Assembly (NCBI RefSeq): GCF_020283565.1
Contig: NC_060065.1
Location: forward strand, 55,403,489 to 55,467,488
DNA from: Trifolium pratense
Lineage: Eukaryota > Streptophyta > Magnoliopsida > Fabales > Fabaceae
DNA: 64,000 nucleotides
Direction of reading: 5' to 3'
Under the pieces are notes generated by a model, which was not told where the DNA came from, did no database searches, and worked only from the letters and a program-made list of their open reading frames with translations. This document shows positions 50,957-62,690 of this stretch, in pieces (the first letter of the stretch is position 1; the number at the start of each line of letters is the position of its first letter). A program made the position numbers and the translations under genes.

Positions 50957-50972
50957 CGACACCCTCATAATT

Positions 50973-51503
50973 GAAATGTACTATTTCTTGAAAGAAATAA
51001 GAAAAGAAGCGGGAACTTTTTTAATAGAATTATAGCAAGTGTATTAAATATAGTCAATAATTATAAACTAAGTTCAGAGATTAAGATTAATATAAAAACT
51101 TTAGTAAAAAAGAAAATTAATATAAACAATTCAATATATTTTTTTTATAAGCAAAATTTTATTATAAGGAAGTATTAGGAGTACTCAATTCCTTACGATA
51201 CAAAGCATATGATTAAGTGTTTTGGAGACATACAAAAAGATTACTACACCGGTCATAAAAAGAAAAAGAGGAGTTTCGGCCTTTGCGACCCTTAAACCAG
51301 AACCAAGAAGTAGCTATATGTCTTAGGTGGAATAGTAATCAAAGAAGGTTTTAAGGAACATTAATTTCTAAAATCACAATCAACAATTCAATATGTCTAA
51401 AGTAACAAAACATAGTGTTATAATAGTGAATTGTTTCTTGATCGAGTTCAATTCATAAATCATCAGAATATGAAAGACATTAAACACAAGGTATAACCAA
51501 ATA
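50973..51503. other. Non-coding, AT-rich
   Basis: No gene. About 51137-51320 (starting TTTTTTTTATAAGCAAAATT and holding a GGAGTTTCGGCC phrase) may be the tail of another minus-strand retroposon. Not proven. Confidence 0.4.
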
Positions 51504-51725
51504 ATAATAAGCTTAGCAATCAGCTTAGCAAAGAATCCTATCTCACATGGGAGAAGTAAGCATGTAGAGACCAGGTTCCATTTCATTAGAAAGCAAGTGG
51601 CAAATGGAATGGTTGAATTTCAGTATTGTCCGACAGAAGAGCAACTAGCAGATGACTTTACAAAAGCATTGAAATTGGACAGGTTTGAATATTTAAGAAA
51701 GAATCTTGGTCTGATAAAAGTTTGA
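51504..51725 (+). pseudogene. Copia RNase H C-terminal remnant
   Basis: Reads AISLAKNPISHGRSKHVETR, then FHFIRKQVANGMVEFQYCPT, EEQLADDFTKALKLDRF and a stop at 51723-51725. This is the standard end of a plant copia polyprotein. Upstream frames are broken and no other copia domains lie nearby, so only the 3' end of the element remains. Confidence 0.9.
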
Positions 51726-51750
51726 ATGTGTGTTCTAGTTATGAAATCAA

Positions 51751-52046
51751 GGGGAAGTGTTAGATTGTAATATCATAACAAGAATATTAGTTTGTTAGTT
51801 TTGAATAAGTTGGTTATAACTAACTAAGTAAGTTAGTTAGAAACCAAGTTAGTTAGTTAGTTAGGAAGTTGTTATTTGCTTTCTAAGCAACTGTGTTTTT
51901 AGATTGTATAAATAAGGATCAATTGTATCATTTGAATAATGGCCCTATGTAGAAAAATAAAAATTTTATTTTCTCTTCATTAGCAATCTAGAGTATTCAT
52001 TCCTTCCTCATTCGAAATTCATTCAGTCCATTCGAAGCACATTTGC
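51751..52046 (+). repeat. Copia 3' LTR remnant with polypurine tract
   Basis: GGGGAAG (51751-51757) directly precedes TGTTAGATTGTAATATC, the expected LTR start. A TATA-like TTGTATAAATAAG lies at about 51904, and short GTTAGTTAGTTAG repeats occur. The right end, near a GAAACA at about 52044, is a guess because the 5' LTR is absent. Confidence 0.7.
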
Positions 52047-52400
52047 TCGAAACAGAGTTTATGCTCATAGGCTTGCCTTGAACCTATGCAAATTATGCAG
52101 TATGTGTGTTTGATGCTTCTTGCTGCGCCAACGATTAAAACCCTTAACTATCACTTGGACCAATTAATTCAGTACTGGTGAGACGTTAGTAATGATTATT
52201 ATTATATAGTATGACCTTAACTAATGACCTCTAGACTGTAACATCTATTACAATTCATGATACAACTAACTAGGTATATTCAAATTTTGATCAAATGACT
52301 CTCTAACCTCTATATATTAATTATTAAACAGTGTTCCAAACACTAGCTAAAGATATAAATATGGAAAATTTATCATAATTCAAGTTAACTATCATACCCA

Positions 52401-52402
<2 letters not shown>

Positions 52403-52453
<51 letters not shown>
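52403..52453. repeat. (AT)n microsatellite
   Basis: About 25 AT units. Confidence 0.95.
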
Positions 52454-52454
<1 letters not shown>

Positions 52455-52588
52455 TGTACTTGTTTCATGCATCTCATGATTCAAGTTAATTGTCATATAT
52501 ACTTATTCAAAGTTAACTAATATTTTTCTTTGAACGGCAAATATATGAGTACTATTCCTCTACAAATGTTGAACAAGAAAACAATGTA

Positions 52589-53962
52589 GGCTTAAATGCA
52601 GTTTTGCCCCCCCTGTTTTGATAAAATCGGAATTTTACCCCCCCTGTTTTAAAACGCGGACTTTTACCCCCCCTGTTTTATAATTTGTTGGATTTTGCCC
52701 CCCCTAAAATTCTGCTTTCGAGTAACAACTTTAAAGCTTCGCACACAACTCAATTTTGATCAATAATTTACCAAAAGGATACCGAAATGACCGTAATCGA
52801 GTTATCTTTCCACATAATCAAACCCCACTGAATTTGGAGTTACAAAGAGAGATTAATTACCGTTTTAGTGAAGGTATGTCCCCCAAAATTCTGCAAAAAA
52901 TCTGCTTTCGAGTCACAACTTCAAAGCTTCGCATACAACTCAATTTGGATCCATAATTCACCAAATGGCTACCGAAATGACCGTAATCGAGTTATCTTTC
53001 CACATAATCAAACCCCACTGAATTTGGAGTTACAAAGAGAGATTAATTACCGTTTTAGTGAAGGTATGTCCCCAAAATTCTGCAAAAAATCTGCTTTCGA
53101 GTCACAACTGCAAAGCTTCGCATACAACTCAATTTGGATCCATAATTCACCAAACGGCTACCGAAATGACCGTAATAGAGTTATCTTTCCACATAATCAA
53201 ACCCCACTGAATTTGGAGTTACAAAGAGAGATTAATTACCGTTTTAGTGAAGGTATGTCCCCAAAATTCTGCAAAAAATCTGCTTTCGAGTCACAACTTC
53301 AAAGCTTCGCATACAACTCAATTTGGATCCATAATTCACCAAATGGCTACCGAAATGACCGTAATCGAGTTAGCTTTCCACAGAATCAAACCCCACTAAA
53401 TTTGGAGTTACAGAGAGAGATTAATTACCGTTTTAGTGAAGGTCTGTCCAATTACTAATTCTGCAGAAATCTACTTGTGATCTTCAAATTCAACATCGTC
53501 TACCGAACACATCGTAACTCCAAATTCGACGAAATTGAAATGCCAACAAGGGTAATTTCGTTAGATTTCCATACATGTAAATAGTATTAAAAAATGAGCT
53601 ACAGGGTGAGAGGAATGACGAGAATACCAGTAGTAGTTTCATACGATAATTAATTTGAACAGACCTTCACTAAAACAGTAATTAATCTCTCTCTGTAACT
53701 CCAAATTTAGTGGAGTTTGATTCTGTGGAAAACTAACTCGATTGCGGTCGTTTTGGTACCAGTTTGGTGAATTATTGATCCAAATTGAGTTCTGTGCGTA
53801 GCTTTGAACTTGAGGCTCAGAAGCAGATTTTGTGCAAAATTTTGGTGGGGGGGCAAAATCCAACAAATTATAAAATAAGGGGGGTAAAATTCCGCATTTT
53901 AAAATAGGGGGGGTAAAATTCCGCATTTTTCAAAATAGGGGGGGTAAAACTGCATTTAAGCC
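52589..53962. mobile_element. Fold-back, Mutator-like non-autonomous element with internal tandem array
   Basis: 1374 bp. Ends GGCTTAAATGCAGTTTT...AAAACTGCATTTAAGCC. Target duplication AACAATGTA (52580-52588) / AACAAGGTA (53963-53971), 9 bp with one mismatch, as in Mutator elements. Next come C-runs of 7-8 on the left, mirrored by G-runs on the right. The left arm holds four tandem units; the right arm (about 53645-53860) holds one inverted unit. No transposase. Confidence 0.85.
52716..53452 (+). repeat. Four tandem 189-bp units, open as 63-residue repeats
   Basis: The marker AAGGTATGTCC recurs at 52871, 53061 and 53250, and as AAGGTCTGTCC at 53439. The spacing is 190, 189 and 189. The first unit has one extra C, so the frame is continuous only from about 52868 to 53458 (196 residues). 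Each unit encodes a peptide with FCKKSAFESQLQSFAYNSIW and NQTPLNLELQREINYRFSEG. I recognise no protein family. No promoter or good start context was found, so translation is doubtful. Confidence 0.85.
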
Positions 53963-53971
53963 AACAAGGTA

Positions 53972-54206
53972 TGAACAATTTAATCTGTTCATGGTCACCT
54001 TTTACAAGCTAAGAAGATTATTTATATAGTAATCAACTAAAAAAATATTACAAGCTAGTTCTAATGAAATTAATCACCAAGTATAAAGGTCCATAAATTC
54101 TGGAGGTAATTTTGACTAAGAAATGGGATCCCAATTAGGAGAAATTGAGAAGAAAAAAAATATAATTGGAAATTAAGGATCATAATTATTGGATCAAACT
54201 GAAAAA
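53972..54206. other. 3' flank of the MYB gene
   Basis: Non-coding. Probably includes the MYB 3' UTR. Confidence 0.5.
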
Positions 54207-57200
54207 TCAAGAAAAGAGAAAAGATGAAACATCTTTCATCAACTCCTCAAACTCCAACTCTCCCAAATTGAATTGTTCTTGATATAAATTCTCCACTACC
54301 TCACTCCTATTTTCAATTTTATTATTATTACTCTCAATAATATTGCAGTTGTTAAGTATAGTGTTGATGTTTATGTCACCAAAATAATAATCACTATTGT
54401 TAGTTTCTTTCTTGCACACTTCCTCTTGTACTCCAATATTTACACTTCCAAACACACCATTTTCTAAATAAGAATCTTTAATAATTTCAACTCCATTGTT
54501 GAAGTATGATCCACCATGATCTAGCATAGGCAATGTATCAATGTTCATGGTATTGAAAATTGTGTTTTGCAACATTGATGGTGATGATGAGGTGAACATA
54601 GGCATGTTCATGTAATTGTTATAATTTGCATGTTGGTGTGTAGAAATATAGGATCCTTGTATATTGAGATCTTTGTTAGGCTCAGGTGAGGACTCATCAC
54701 TTGCATTTGGTGAGGTTGAAGACAAGTTCTTAAGTTTTTTCTTTATGGTTGAATTCCAAAAGTTTTTTATTTCGTTGTCTGTTCTTCCTGGCAAACGTGC
54801 TGCTATTTGAGACCATCTGATTAAAAAGTCAAGCGTATTCAAATGTCAGCTCAATGTATATTGTACTTCTAGTATAATTTAATTTTAAATAATTAGTGTG
54901 TGTGTGTAATGTGATCTTATTGGAGGAATTAATGCTTTGCATGGAAGCTAATTAAAAATCGTAAACAAAAGAAAAATATGGAGTGTCTTCAACTCAAAGT
55001 TCTTATTAGCTTATATTATTAATTGATATATGTTCATTGAATGTTGTTACTGGTTTGAACCTCAAAATTTGTGTGTCTGTCATGTTTGATTCTGAAAGTG
55101 TTTATATTATATACAAGATAGAGAACATATAACATCATTTATTCTTTGTTAATTTTTCATTTGTTTGAGGGAGAAAAGAAAAAAAAATGTAATGAAAAAT
55201 GTTTTTATTTTATTCTATATACTAGTATGCCTTTGGTGGATTATAGTGGGTGGGTGTCTCATCACTCTCATGGATGATATGGTTTTTCTTATTAAAATAA
55301 AATAAATTGAACTTAGGTATCTTAGAAAATTTGTATTCTTTGATATGGTAACATGCATGCAAACATATAAACTTCAGAAATAACACTCATTTTAGAATTC
55401 ATTCTTCTTTTTTAGCCATGAATAACAACACAACTAAACATCTACCCCTCTTCCATGAAAATGTAATGTCTAATTAAAGACATAACCTAGATTTTACATA
55501 ATTGAAAATTAAATATAATGTGCATTTATCTATATATATAATTCTTAAATAGTTCTCCTAACCCTAATCCACTTAGACCAATCAAATTGTTTCATTTAGC
55601 CACATCATTTATATTATTATTATTATTATTAGTTATTATTATTATTATTGTCATCTCTATACTTTTCATATTCTACATTTATATACTTATGGCTTTTTAA
55701 TATACACTCACTCAAGCTTTTACTCAGCCTTTACTTTTTTTGGTGAATATAATAATTTTTGCTTACTATATTATAATAAGGAGAATACAAAAATACACAC
55801 TAATTAACTTTGTAACTCTCGGTAATATATTTTTCATCTCTTAAGTCACAATTCAATTTTCATCCCTTGGACTCTTCTACCAATATTTTAATATATAGCT
55901 TACAACTATTTTAATTTGTATCCTATTCATATTTTCCTAACTAACCATTACGAATGTTAGAAACAAATATTTTCATCCACTGGTGCTCAATCATGTGCTT
56001 AATAAGATTACCATTTGTTTTTCCGGTTGAATGTGAGAATAGATTTTTTCATATCTTATAATGTGCAATTTCTCTTTCCATTATCTTGCCTCTTCATCTT
56101 TTGTGCATCAGGTATAAATACTTATGTTATTTTCTAAAACCATGATTTGTTGTAGTTATTTTATTTTTTGCAAACATTAACTTTTTGCATAACAAATAAA
56201 ATTAAGAGAATTTGACATTTTTTGTTTGTTGCAGATCATACATTCAACTTTTGTGTTGCACATCATTTATAGGTTTAGTTAATTGTTACTGTATATGTGT
56301 ATTTATATTCTATTATGATACAAATTAAATAATATATACTTTATTTTTAATTGAATTATGTAATAGTTATTTTACTTTCCTTTCCTTTACTTTTTTATTT
56401 ATTCATTTTTTTTATTGATATACTTATTTTTATAATTTTTGATTTTAGGCTTTGGGTCATCATCTCTTACTCAAACGAACTGAACTGTGAGGTTGATGCT
56501 CTTCACATATATGTCCCTTTGGAATATTTTTAAAAGGTATGTACCCTTTAATTTTATTTGTTTTATTTGAGTTTTTCTAATTCTGTCACTATTTATATGT
56601 CAATTGTGTGACTTAGATTTTGTCACATATCTTTTCATCCAATCCTTTGTGTGTTTTGAAATAGATTTATATGTTGTGCGGAGATATATCATATTACTCC
56701 TGTATATATAAATTTTAGATAGTCATTCTGTTACTCATGTAAAGTAAACCATAATCCTTAAACCAATAATATTTCTTCAGTTAACCACTCACTTACAATG
56801 CCACACCACTTCTCCTTAGAAAATAAATCTTTTGAATTTCGGATTCTCTATTTTATTATTATTATTATTTTGATAATATGTAATGTTTCAGTTTTATGCA
56901 ATTGTAAAATAAAAATAATTGCATCACACCCGTGCATCGCACGGGTAAGGGTCTAGTATATGTTCTCACTCTCACAATTTTTTTTGGTGCGTGTTCTATG
57001 GCATTACGAAAAGTATTATGATATATAATTATATATTACTACTTGCAAGAACAAGTGTTGTATCTTGATTTTAAATTACAGCTCGCAACCAATATTATTC
57101 TATAAATTTTGAGTCTCTACTACTATGGCATTGCAACCACAATTTTGATCAAATTGGTCGAATTTTTTCACATTTCACCTCAAAAAGCAACTACAATTTA

Positions 57201-57546
57201 AAATTATGTGCGTATAATAATACTAGTTCCTCCTAAAGTTACTCAATGATATGATATGTATTTTTTTTGTTTATAACCCTCTGGTTCCAAGGAAAAATGG
57301 GCCCTAGTTCGGCCGCAAGGTAAGTAAAGTCTGGCCAAGAAATTATTCCACCCAGGAATATTCTAAATTTGGTTATATTAAGAAGTATTCATTCCGATTT
57401 CATATATAATCAAAGATTTTTTTTAGAGTAATCGAATAACTGATGTACAAAGTCCAAAATATATGGACTAGATACATCAGTTATTCAATAAATTTTTTTT
57501 TTTTTGACAAAGTTATTCAATGAATCTTAAAAAAAAATGTTATTTG

Positions 57547-57599
<53 letters not shown>

Positions 57600-57953
57600 T
57601 GTGATAGAGTATTTTGGAGTGAAAAAGAATATTAATGACCTGTTTCCAAGAAGGGTATGAAAATGAATGATGAGTTCTTCTTCTTGTTGTGAGAAAGCAC
57701 CTCTTTTAAGATCAGGCCTTAAATAATTGATCCATCTTAGCCTACAACTTTTGCCACATCTTTCTAATCCAGCATTTCTTGCCACATCACTCCAACAACC
57801 TTGTCCATTCCTTACCATATAGTTCATAAGTTTCTCATCTTCTTCTGGTGACCATAATCCTTTTCTAAGCTTCTTCTTATTATTGTTGTTATTTTTAGTA
57901 CTAGAAACCTCTGGCTTTCTCATTGTATATGCACAACTTAATTTCCTTCCCAA
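54207..57953 (-). CDS. MYB46: R2R3-MYB transcription factor, MYB46/MYB83 type
   Basis: Two coding exons on the minus strand: 57953-57640 and 54816-54207, joined in phase (R split AG|A) inside the R3 repeat. The length is 307 residues, or 297 if translation begins at the second Met (57923), where the family usually starts (MRKPEV). A TATA-like CTATAAATA at 58020-58012 sits close upstream, so both starts are possible. R2 (about 30-80) carries [11 protein letters not shown] and [15 protein letters not shown]3 carries [41 protein letters not shown]. The C-terminal 180 residues are Asn/Ser-rich and acidic near the end, as in activators. MYB46/83 switch on secondary-wall biosynthesis in fibres and vessels. 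That role is inferred. The usual third exon of many R2R3 MYBs is absent, as in this subgroup. Its intron hosts a Helitron. Confidence 0.9.
55529..56956 (+). mobile_element. Non-autonomous Helitron in the MYB intron
   Basis: The 5' end TCTATATATATAATTCTTAA follows an A. The 3' end has an 8-bp-stem hairpin ACCCGTGC-ATC-GCACGGGT (56928-56946), then AAGGGT, CTAG at 56953-56956 and a host T. These are the Helitron rules (TC start, hairpin six bases before CTRR, A|T insertion). 1428 bp, no Rep/helicase frame. No target duplication is expected. Confidence 0.85.
57434..57486. repeat. Perfect hairpin
   Basis: GAATAACTGATGTA and TACATCAGTTATTC flank a core with AGTCCA/TGGACT, giving a near-perfect 53-bp stem-loop within the MYB intron. 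Probably a tiny MITE. Confidence 0.7.
57548..57594. repeat. (AT)n microsatellite at the MYB intron start
   Basis: About 23 AT units, 45 bp inside the MYB intron from the exon 1 donor. Confidence 0.95.
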
Positions 57954-58619
57954 ATTGGTTAATAATTTGATATGCTAATAATTTGATATATCAATATGAA
58001 ACATATGGTTATATTTATAGAGATATAAGGAAAAAGATTAGATAGAAGCTTCATATGAAGGAAATAAATTAATGATGACTATGATTATGATTGTGATGGT
58101 TACAGTGTTTGCTTACAATATAGGAAAGAGTGAGATAAAAGGGTTGGTAGTAACTAAGAAACGGTTTGGAGAGAGACACAATATAAGTAATTCAGAAATA
58201 TTGGTTGTCGTCTTGTCTTTGACTCCATGGCCAATTTGTTGTCTTTTTTTTTTTCTTTCTAATTTTTCTTCACTCACAAGGTAATTATTACATACATGAA
58301 TGTAACATAGTTTTAGAATCGAGAATTGGGTCAAACTCAACTTTGTAAAATCAATTTGTAGGATGGGAATTGCCTCTTATTTATAAATTTATTTAGGCTA
58401 ACTCACACTTGGTGTGAGACTTCTTAAAACATCCCTTCACACATAATATTATTGGACTTGATGTATGGATATAAATGGTGAGTGGTCCGATAATGGATAG
58501 TCCAACGAATTTTAGAGAGACTCTGATCAATACATCCTAGAATTAAGAATTAGGTTAACTTATTCCTTCAAAATCAACTTATAAAATGAAAATTGTTTTT
58601 TACTTATAAACTTTTATGC
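57954..58619. other. MYB promoter region and dispersed repeat
   Basis: TATA-like CTATAAATA on the minus strand at 58020-58012. From 58310 a dispersed legume repeat begins (AATTGGGTCAAACTCAACTT ... TTGGTGTGAGACTTCTTAAA), with a second partial copy at about 58540-58630. Confidence 0.55.
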
Positions 58620-59028
58620 AGATCAACTTTGGAAGAATATTTTTAAGTGGATGAAAGTGACTTATATAAATTTTGAGGAGGTTTGGAGCCACTTCAACAG
58701 TTTTGGGGCTTTGGTGAAGACTAATAAAAATGCTAAAGGCCGCCATCTAATTTGGTTAGCTACCACGTGGAGTTTATGGCGTGCTCGAAACAACACAATG
58801 TTTAGAGGAGTTGTTGCTAATGTGTCAGTCATAGTGGATCAGATTATTTTTATTACGTGGTTTTGGTTTATAGGTCGTATAGGGAACAATTCTTGTTATA
58901 AGTTCTCTGATTGGTGTATTGATCCATTAGCCTGCCTCCATAGTATATAATGGAGGTTCTCCGAATTGTAAGGGTTGAGTACACCTTATACTCCTTATAA
59001 TTCAATTATTTGCTTATCAAAAAAAAAA
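58620..59028 (+). pseudogene. LINE 3'-end fragment
   Basis: The frame 58651-58950 encodes VWSHFNSFGALVKTNKNAKG, RHLIWLATTWSLWRARNNTM and a Trp/Phe-rich tail ending DPLACLHSI, the typical last part of plant LINE ORF2 after the zinc-finger region. A poly(A) run ends at about 59028. It seems to sit inside the dispersed repeat, whose GTGTAACTTCTTAAC phrase resumes just after the poly(A). Only about 400 bp are left, so it is inactive. Confidence 0.85.
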
Positions 59029-62000
59029 ACTTAACGTGTAACTTCTTAACAATATACCATGTATACCATATATAGTGTGACATAAAATATATATATCAAA
59101 CGTATATAATAGTTTGTTTTATAACCAAGTTAAGTTTTTTGCTTCCACTTCACATAATCTCTCAACACGTGTAGTTGAAGATATATAGAAGTAGTACAAC
59201 AAATATTAAGAATTAATAATGAATAAAAGCTAGGACGGCACACACTTTAATGAACATATATAGATTGTTTCTTAATTTAATATTTTTAACATAAGATCCA
59301 CATGCTTAAGTTTTCATTACAAAAATTTGGATTAAGTAAAACAGACTCAAATATATTTGTTGATTTTAATCAATGTACTGTATTATACTGTGCACGCATT
59401 CCCTAAAATTTAAGTGACAAAAGAATATATTTGAAGCTTTTTCCAATCCATATATAGTGCCACAATTTTTATTTATTTAAATAATGTGTTGAGTATGACT
59501 TATAGTTACTGATAAGTGGATAGAGATGATCGAGCATAGTGAGAGATTATATTTATACTCGGGTCAAGTCCAACCATTTGTTTTGGGGTCAATTTTGACA
59601 TCAAGTGGTTTCGACCCCTCCCGATCGTGTGTTCACTGTCTACATTGATTGTTTCGTTATTCTTTTGAACCAAATTGGTATTCTAACAATATATATCTGC
59701 AAATAATCCCAGCTATTAGATGATATGAGAATAATGATTGTTTAATTGGTTGATTAATTGTTAAGCCAAATTCAAGTGCATATTATAGAACTACTACTTT
59801 CACCAGCTAGAAATTGGTTTTTATAAACTAAGTCAAGTATATTGTATTAATTTAGCATTTGGTTAATTACTTATATATGTAATGATTATTTACTCCAAAG
59901 TAAGTTTGTGGATTGTCTAACTAATTAAGGAAAAGGGAATCAGTTTTACTATAAAGAATGTTACTACTCTCTCTAATGGGAATGTAATGTTCCTTAATCA
60001 AATGTAAATGTGAATGGATTGACTCACACATGCACATCACGTGCAATTTAGCTTATATAGACTAATATGACTTTTATTATAAATAAGTGATCAAAATATC
60101 TTACATAAATTATGGTTGAAGTAAGCAAAGCGATACACTTTAACTTTCTATGTTTTATTTTTGTCAAAAACAATAGGCTTTCCCTGTTTTTCTTGTGCAC
60201 ATTTTTTTTTAGGACCAATTAATTAAAGGTGAATCATGTGATAAAAAGAAAGAAAGAAATGGCACAACAAATCATTGACTTCTTTTCCACCTTTTTAATT
60301 CCTAGGACAAAAATATATTGATGAAATTCAGTTTTCTTGCTCCAAATTATCTAAGCATTTAAGTTAGGCTTCGATTTATATAGATGAGATTTATAAATTC
60401 ATGTCAAGTCTTATTTTTATTTAATGTGTGACTTGAGTTTTTCTCAATACACTCACTTTGAGATTGGTTTGTGAATTAAACGGTGGATGACACAAATGAT
60501 AGGCTCCAATACTATATTAGGTTTTTGTATTGAGTCTAAATTATTATCACAAAATTGACTTATAAATTAATGACTATATATCCACCATTTAAAAACAAAT
60601 ATTGAGATTTTATTTCATTTAATGTAAGACTCTTAATAGATTACTAGATGTAATTGATAAGGCATAATGTCGCGATTTTTAATAAGAATTGTGAGTTATA
60701 AATATCACCTACATATAAACTAAATCTTTATAAAAATCAAATAAATATACTTTTTCGATAGGGCGTGATTTTTAATAAGAATTGTGATTATAAAAATAAA
60801 AATCATTTGAAGGAAGTAGATTTCAATTTTTTTATTTACTTAAACTTTTGGAAAAACAAATTTAAAAATAGTTCATTTTATTATACCCACGTAAAATTAA
60901 GTGCTTAACACACAACACACACTCAAAACATATGACGTACTTACCATCAAACACTCAAAACATATGATACATGCTCTGTTTGGTAAAAATAAGTTGTAAG
61001 CTAGTTAATTTATAGCTCTGTTTTGTGAAAAAATGACAACTATAACACTTCTTTTATAGCTCTGGAATTTTTACTTAGTGTGTCTATGGGTGTGCTCGTG
61101 TGTGTGCACATGCGTGCGTCCGTGTGTATTAAAATAAAAGGATGGCTATTTCTTTGGTTAGAAACAGACTCTCAATTGGTTACTCTTGCTTTTAATTCAA
61201 CCACCTATTATATATGATCTTGCCCTTTGAAAATTAAAAAATATGTGGTTGAATTATATATGTTGAGTTAAAGAAGAATATATGGGTTTCCTTACGCCTC
61301 CATAAGTTATGGACCGGTCTTCTTCATCTTTAAAGTATTTGGGATTTGGGATTATTTTTAAGCGTTAATCCACCATAAATCATATATCAAAGTGGGCTAT
61401 AAGCCGTCCGTTTTATCAAAAAAAAAAAATAATTGGATTATCAAAGTGATTATTCCATTCTAGAATGTGAGCTACATATCCCTATTTTGTTTACAATGGA
61501 TTTGAACATCGAACTCATGATCTTTGGTATATTACCCAAATTCCTTACTACAGCTTACATATCACTACAAAAAAACTTTGAATTGTGATTGATGATCAAC
61601 GATAGTTGCTAGAAACCGTCACCGGCATTTTAAATTTTGAGGATTGGGGCCGTTTCCTTCACATGTTTAATGAATTAATGATTACATCATATATTCAGCA
61701 GAAGATCCACAATTGGTTTCTGATATTTTTTTTGTACGTAGGTTGAACCTTTTCATTGTAAAACCAATTGATGCTCACCTTCATTCAACTCTAAGGATTT
61801 TCGTATATCTCATAGGATCAGTCAACATGTTTAGAAACCTAAAACAACTTTTATTGTGAGGTCTTTTTTAAAAAAAAAATTACATAGTACTTTATGTAAA
61901 TAAATAAGAAAACAAAGTTTTGTGAGATTAATAGGGCTGAACCAAAGTTAAAGAAGATATAAGATTTTACACTTTACTCAGTCAACTAAATATATTTTTA

Positions 62001-62177
62001 TCAAAATTATCATATTATATATTTATAATCAATCTCAAATTTTTTAGTTTTTTTTTTCCAAAACTTTGAAGTTTAAAATTTAACTTGAGTCGGCGATGAT
62101 ACCTAAAAAAAAGTCCCGTGTGTGGTTTATTATTGTTTTAGACCAGTTTTTTGTTCTTCTAAAAGGCTTTAAAGACT
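59029..62177. other. 3.1 kb AT-rich DNA without a recognised gene
   Basis: Only short frames. 60360-60680 resembles the dispersed repeat seen at 47590-47760 and 58310. 61080-61125 is GT-rich. A CACTACAAAAAAAC at 61564 resembles a CACTA transposon terminus, but no partner end is in view. 61480-61530 has an inverse B-box-like GAGTTCGATGTTCAAATCC. Confidence 0.5.
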
Positions 62178-62185
62178 CTGGTTGG

Positions 62186-62682
62186 TAGGGATGGCAAAAA
62201 AACTCAAACCCAAGTCAACGGGCGAAATCCGATTTGACTGGGTTTGGGTTTGGGTTCGGGTGACACCCGATAATATGGGTGTGGGTTTGATATCAGTCAA
62301 ACTCACACCCGAAACTCATACACTCACCCGAAATATTTTATAATTAGCTAATTACCCCTATAATCTCCCTCAATTTCCTTGGAAGACCTTAATTTTAGTT
62401 GTAATTTAATTTCTTGAAAATCTATGTTTGAATTTTCTTGAAAAACCTTAATTTTAGTTGTAATTTAATTCAAAGTCTATGTTGGAATTTAATTTCTTAA
62501 ATTTGCAAATTATTTTCAAATGTGCTGCGGGTTTAGGTGGAAAAAACCCGAACCCAATGGGTGTGGGCGTGGGTGTTGTTTTGCCACCCGAACAGCCTTT
62601 GGGTTTGGGTTTGGGTGATGATTTTGGGTGTGGGTTTGGTAAGTGTCAAACCTGCACCCATGGGCACCCGTTGTCATCCCTA
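62186..62682. mobile_element. hAT-type MITE
   Basis: 497 bp with a perfect 8-bp target duplication CTGGTTGG (62178-62185, 62683-62690). Ends TAGGGATGGCAA / TTGTCATCCCTA, 11 of 12 inverted matches. The subterminal parts are full of GGGTTTGGG and ACCCGAACCC words in inverted order. The open frame 62479-62805 crosses the element border and is not a gene. Confidence 0.93.
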
Positions 62683-62690
62683 CTGGTTGG

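Noticed and set aside
52716..53452. Regular 189-bp repeats as a CRISPR-like array
   Set aside because: Units are contiguous without unique spacers, much longer than CRISPR repeats, and lie inside a transposon in a plant genome.
57280..57370. GC-richer phrase (GGGCCCTAGTTCGGCCGCAA) in the MYB intron as a gene or promoter
   Set aside because: No frame or signal. It looks like a dispersed repeat fragment, but I could not identify it.
62230..62640. Telomere-like GGGTTTGGG repeats
   Set aside because: The plant telomere unit is TTTAGGG. These words are confined to the hAT MITE and occur in inverted orientation at its two ends.
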